DNA of 64,000 bases from GCA-2697345 sp049602715. Its GTDB lineage: Bacteria; Pseudomonadota; Alphaproteobacteria; Rhodobacterales; Rhodobacteraceae. The stretch spans positions 1 through 64,000 of the forward strand of contig JBMYRX010000004.1 in the NCBI GenBank assembly GCA_049602715.1, in the 5' to 3' direction. Every line of letters begins with the position of its first letter. Position 1 is the first letter of the stretch. Below the pieces are notes generated by a model. That model had not been told where the DNA came from, ran no database searches, and worked only from the letters and a program-made list of their open reading frames with translations. This document shows positions 61,422-64,000 of this stretch, in pieces. The position numbers were made by a program, and so were the translations under genes.

Positions 61422-62414
61422 TCATTCAGCTGCTATTTTTTCAGATATAATTCTTTTGGAGTTCGCAGTTAATCCATTACGAAACCACTCTCCATCATCC
61501 CAGGCTTTATTTCGGGCATTTAATCTTTCTGCGTTACAGGGCCCATTACCACTTATTACCTCGAAAAATTCGTCCCAATTTGGTTGAGAAAATTCATATT
61601 GCTTCGTCTTTGAATTAAATTTGAGGCCCTTATCTGGAATTTTCAATCCAAGATAATCAGCTTGAGGCACAGTCTGATCGACAAATTTTTGCCTTAACTC
61701 ATCATTATAATTAATCTTGATCTTCCAGGCCATAGATTGGGCAGAGTGAACACTTTTATTATCTGAGGGACCAAACATCATAAGTGATGGATACCAAAAT
61801 CGGTTAAGTGAATCTTGAGCCATTTGTTTTTGGTCCTTAGACCCAAAAGCCATCTTCATCATCAAATGGTAACCCTGTCTTTGATGAAAACTCTCCTCTT
61901 TACAAATACGAACCATCGCACGCGCGTAAGGTCCAAAAGATGTTTTTTGTAATGGGACTTGGTTCATAATTGCCGCGCCATCTACCAGCCAACCGATTGC
62001 TCCCATATCTGCCCAATTTAAAGTTGGATAATTAAAAATTGACGAGTACTTAGCTCTACCCGTCAATAGCTCCATAGTCATTTCGTCACGAGATTTTCCA
62101 AGAGTTTCAGCGGCTGAATATAAGTATAACCCGTGGCCTGCTTCATCCTGCACCTTAGCTAATAAGATCGCCTTTCGTTCCAACGTAGGCGCTCTACTGA
62201 TCCAATTCCCTTCAGGTAGCTGACCTACAATTTCGGAATGAGCATGTTGACCCATTTGCCTGATTAGTGTTTTGCGGTATTCATCCGGCATCCAATCCTT
62301 GGGTTCAATCTTTTCACCTCTGTCAATTCGCTCTTGAAATTCACGCTCTTTTGCACCCATTTCATCCAGAAGCTTAGGTTTTTTGCCAGTTGAACTGATA
62401 TTTTGTGCGTACAT
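61422..62414 (-). CDS. paaA: Phenylacetyl-CoA epoxidase catalytic subunit A
   Basis: The di-iron oxygenase subunit that epoxidises the ring of phenylacetyl-CoA. The 330-residue protein has the ferritin-like ligands in HAHSEIVGQLPEGNW, KVQDEAGHGLYLYSAAETL and RICKEESFHQRQGYHL (Glu and Glu-x2-His sites). It is first in the operon, with the promoter and an operator-like palindrome within 80 bp upstream. The order paaA-B-C-D-E is the standard one. Confidence 0.97.
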   Translation of the reverse strand: MYAQNISSTGKKPKLLDEMGAKEREFQERIDRGEKIEPKDWMPDEYRKTLIRQMGQHAHSEIVGQLPEGNWISRAPTLERKAILLAKVQDEAGHGLYLYSAAETLGKSRDEMTMELLTGRAKYSSIFNYPTLNWADMGAIGWLVDGAAIMNQVPLQKTSFGPYARAMVRICKEESFHQRQGYHLMMKMAFGSKDQKQMAQDSLNRFWYPSLMMFGPSDNKSVHSAQSMAWKIKINYNDELRQKFVDQTVPQADYLGLKIPDKGLKFNSKTKQYEFSQPNWDEFFEVISGNGPCNAERLNARNKAWDDGEWFRNGLTANSKRIISEKIAAE

Positions 62415-62465
62415 GTATGTATATCCTAACTTAAGGAAAAAAATTTTAAAAATAAATTATCACAA

Positions 62466-62494
62466 AAAATATAATAAACCGTCCGGTCGGTCAA
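62466..62494 (-). promoter_or_regulatory. Promoter and TetR-type operator of the paa operon
   Basis: The 14-mer ACCGTCCGGTCGGT (62478-62491) is an inverted repeat, ACCG-N-CCGG-N-CGGT, of the kind bound by TetR regulators. It is strikingly GC-rich inside AT-rich surroundings. On the minus strand it overlaps TTGACC (62494-62489), which with TATTTT (62471-62466) 17 nt away makes a plausible promoter for paaA. A repressor bound here would block RNA polymerase. The TetR gene at the end of the cluster is the obvious candidate (inference). Confidence 0.6.
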
Positions 62495-62517
62495 CTATTA
62501 AAGTAAAAAAGTCAAAT

Positions 62518-63519
62518 TTATTGGCTATACATACTTTTTCGTATTTTTTTAACGCGCTCTGTAGCTTCAGGACTGCCATCATGATACGATCCAAACCAAT
62601 TATCCCACGGCATTTCGGTGTTTCCATAGTTACACTCGAAGTACCGATGGTGAAGCTGATGATGAAAGGTCCCAATTTTAAGGTGTGTTTTATCACCCAA
62701 GACTAAATTCTCGTATCCAGAGTGTGACGTCGCGGTTGCTAAAGCGAGCCAATAACCCATAAATAAAAAATGAATTGGATGCGAAGGAATAATTAAAAAT
62801 ATTAACAATAAACTCATATAAGCCAAAACTTCAATTGGATGCATAGAGAATCCTGACCAAGGTCCAATCGAAATACTACGATGATGAACGGAATGGACAC
62901 GCTTATAAATCCAGGGAATATGTAGCGTTCTATGAACCCAGTAAAAATGAAAAGATTGAATTGCCGGCATAATCAAGAAAAGCATGAAAAACCAAATTGG
63001 GTGGTTCGAGAAAGTTATTAGCGGCGCCCACCCATTAGCGAAGCCGAACCAAACAATAACATCATAAAATGTCCATATTGTTACACCAGAAAGTAGAGTA
63101 TAAGTTACATTATCCCAATATTGGTCATGCCATAAAAATACCCTATTTTTTTTTGCCAAACTACGGCGATCATATTTAAATTCATCTTTTTGTTTTTTCC
63201 AGCCATACAACCAAAGATGAAGACCTTGAGCAAAAATAGTCATAAGAATAATATTACGTGCCCAGAGCTGAAGCACCCAACCCCATTCAAGCACTCTCAT
63301 CTGCTCTAACGAAGGAACTAGAAAAAACCAAACACCCACTGCTAGCAATGCATAAATCAAAGACTCTGTTATAGGCAACCAATAAAGTGTAAACCATTTT
63401 AACGTGGCAATAGGCTTTAGTGGCCACGAGAAAATCGGACTGACGGCAACAGGATAATCTGGATGCCAATTCCACTCTTTGCTTTCACCGGCCTTTAAAT
63501 GAGGTAAGTCCGATCCCAT
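62518..63519 (-). CDS. Sterol desaturase / fatty acid hydroxylase family protein
   Basis: A membrane di-iron hydroxylase of 333 residues. The histidine clusters HFYWVHRTLH, HSVHH and HHQLHHRYF with surrounding helices (for example LFLIMPAIQSF, VLAYMSLLLIFLIIP) are those of the superfamily that hydroxylates or desaturates lipids, carotenoids or sterols. The substrate is unknown. It lies 103 bp upstream of paaA on the same strand, so read-through is possible, but nothing ties it to phenylacetate. The 259 bp to its right contain no gene. Confidence 0.88.
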   Translation of the reverse strand: MGSDLPHLKAGESKEWNWHPDYPVAVSPIFSWPLKPIATLKWFTLYWLPITESLIYALLAVGVWFFLVPSLEQMRVLEWGWVLQLWARNIILMTIFAQGLHLWLYGWKKQKDEFKYDRRSLAKKNRVFLWHDQYWDNVTYTLLSGVTIWTFYDVIVWFGFANGWAPLITFSNHPIWFFMLFLIMPAIQSFHFYWVHRTLHIPWIYKRVHSVHHRSISIGPWSGFSMHPIEVLAYMSLLLIFLIIPSHPIHFLFMGYWLALATATSHSGYENLVLGDKTHLKIGTFHHQLHHRYFECNYGNTEMPWDNWFGSYHDGSPEATERVKKIRKSMYSQ

Positions 63520-63778
63520 AAACAGCTCCTAAAAAAACAAACGATAATATTTTACTATCACTTTCCTCTTCAAATAGTTTAACTTTCCCGACGTTTTCTG
63601 TCGCTATTACTCAAAATTAAATTATTAAGGATTTCTAATTATATTTATAAGAAATTCATTCTAACTCTTCAGGGAAATATAAAACTATATTTAACTTATA
63701 ATACAAACGGTTCTGTGTTATCAAAAAAATTCTCTAATAAAATAGCGAGACCAGTTCTAATTAACTTTAGGAGTTAAA

Positions 63779-64000
63779 TTGACACAACGAGTAGGATGGC
63801 AGACATTAATAGGTTCTTCGTTAATTATGTCTTTTGCTCTTCTAGGCGATGCGTTAATTTATGCAGTTTTACCAATTTATGCTGAAGATTTTGGAGTTAC
63901 CATGCCAATGGTGGGTATACTCCTATCGATTAATAGGTTCGTACGCGTATTCACCTATGGGATAATAAGTAACCTAGTTAACACATATGGAATGCGCTCA
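63779..64000 (+). CDS. MFS transporter, N-terminal part (cut by window end)
   Basis: The first 74 codons of a gene that runs off the window. The start is TTG with AGGAG (63769-63773) 5 nt upstream. The translation begins MTQRVGWQTLIGSSL and continues with two hydrophobic helices (IMSFALLGDALIYAVLPIYA and VGILLSINRFVRVFTYGIIS). DxLxYAVLPIYAEDFG and the following helix resemble the start of MFS drug/metabolite exporters. A TATAAT at 63697-63702 lies upstream but has no good -35 partner. Confidence 0.7.
   Translation, partial: MTQRVGWQTLIGSSLIMSFALLGDALIYAVLPIYAEDFGVTMPMVGILLSINRFVRVFTYGIISNLVNTYGMRS

Noticed and set aside
1..64000. CRISPR arrays, tRNA or rRNA genes, prophage or insertion sequences
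   Set aside because: I looked for regularly spaced repeats, clover-leaf-like tRNA ends, and transposase or phage structural proteins and saw none.

Overview
This 64 kb window is AT-rich, gene-dense bacterial DNA with short intergenic gaps. It looks like an alphaproteobacterium, probably an AT-rich marine lineage. The reasons are the rpsB-tsf pair with a long acidic tail on S2, a Tat-dependent keto-acid-type TRAP system, and the many transporters and catabolic genes for dissolved organic nitrogen and aromatics. The lineage is inferred; there is no rRNA gene here to confirm it.

Layout. (1) 1-4.8 kb: rpsB-tsf on the minus strand with a clear promoter and structured leader, then psuK-psuG (pseudouridine salvage) and a DUF502 membrane protein on plus. 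(2) 4.8-14.2 kb: a lone YejA-like binding protein; a candidate ~75-nt small RNA with its own promoter and terminator; a TRAP operon whose membrane subunits are both unusually long (DctM carries a ~330-residue cytoplasmic extension); 3-hydroxybutyrate dehydrogenase and an acyl-CoA ligase. (3) 14.2-22.7 kb: gamma-glutamyltransferase, a CPG2-like M20 peptidase, two tandem M20 paralogues, an Old Yellow Enzyme and a flavin monooxygenase-like protein. (4) 22.7-34.3 kb: an IclR-led minus-strand operon of hydantoinase/oxoprolinase-family genes in the order A-B-B-SDR-A-B. The two adjacent B genes share an apparently identical 1,675-bp block but have diverged 3' ends. (5) 34.7-51.1 kb, plus strand: an SDR, a complete Dpp-type peptide ABC transporter, a cyclic-imidase/PuuE-type deacetylase, an MFS carrier, a quinone-reductase-like enzyme, an M3 oligopeptidase, then a NicX-like dioxygenase, alpha/beta hydrolase, atypical acyl-CoA dehydrogenase and CoA ligase. 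(6) 51.1-55.5 kb, minus: COG3964-type amidohydrolase, MlrC-family peptidase, AhpD/CMD-like protein, DMT exporter. (7) 55.7-62.5 kb, minus: a phenylacetate cluster paaABCDE-G-I-K with a TetR regulator and a TetR-type operator at the promoter. (8) 62.5-64 kb: a sterol-desaturase-family protein and the start of an MFS gene cut by the window edge.

How it fits together (inference): regions 3-6 read as a large accessory catabolic zone for peptides, gamma-glutamyl compounds, cyclic amides/imides and N-heterocycles. Uptake would be by the Dpp-type ABC and MFS systems, ring opening by ATP-driven HyuA/HyuB enzymes and amidohydrolases, and final oxidation by CoA ligases and dehydrogenases. The paa cluster supplies the upper phenylacetate pathway; paaZ, paaF, paaH and the thiolase are not in the window. 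Points most worth a second look are the small RNA, the gene-conversion-like hyuB pair, the DctM extension, the NicX-type operon and the IclR divergent control region.
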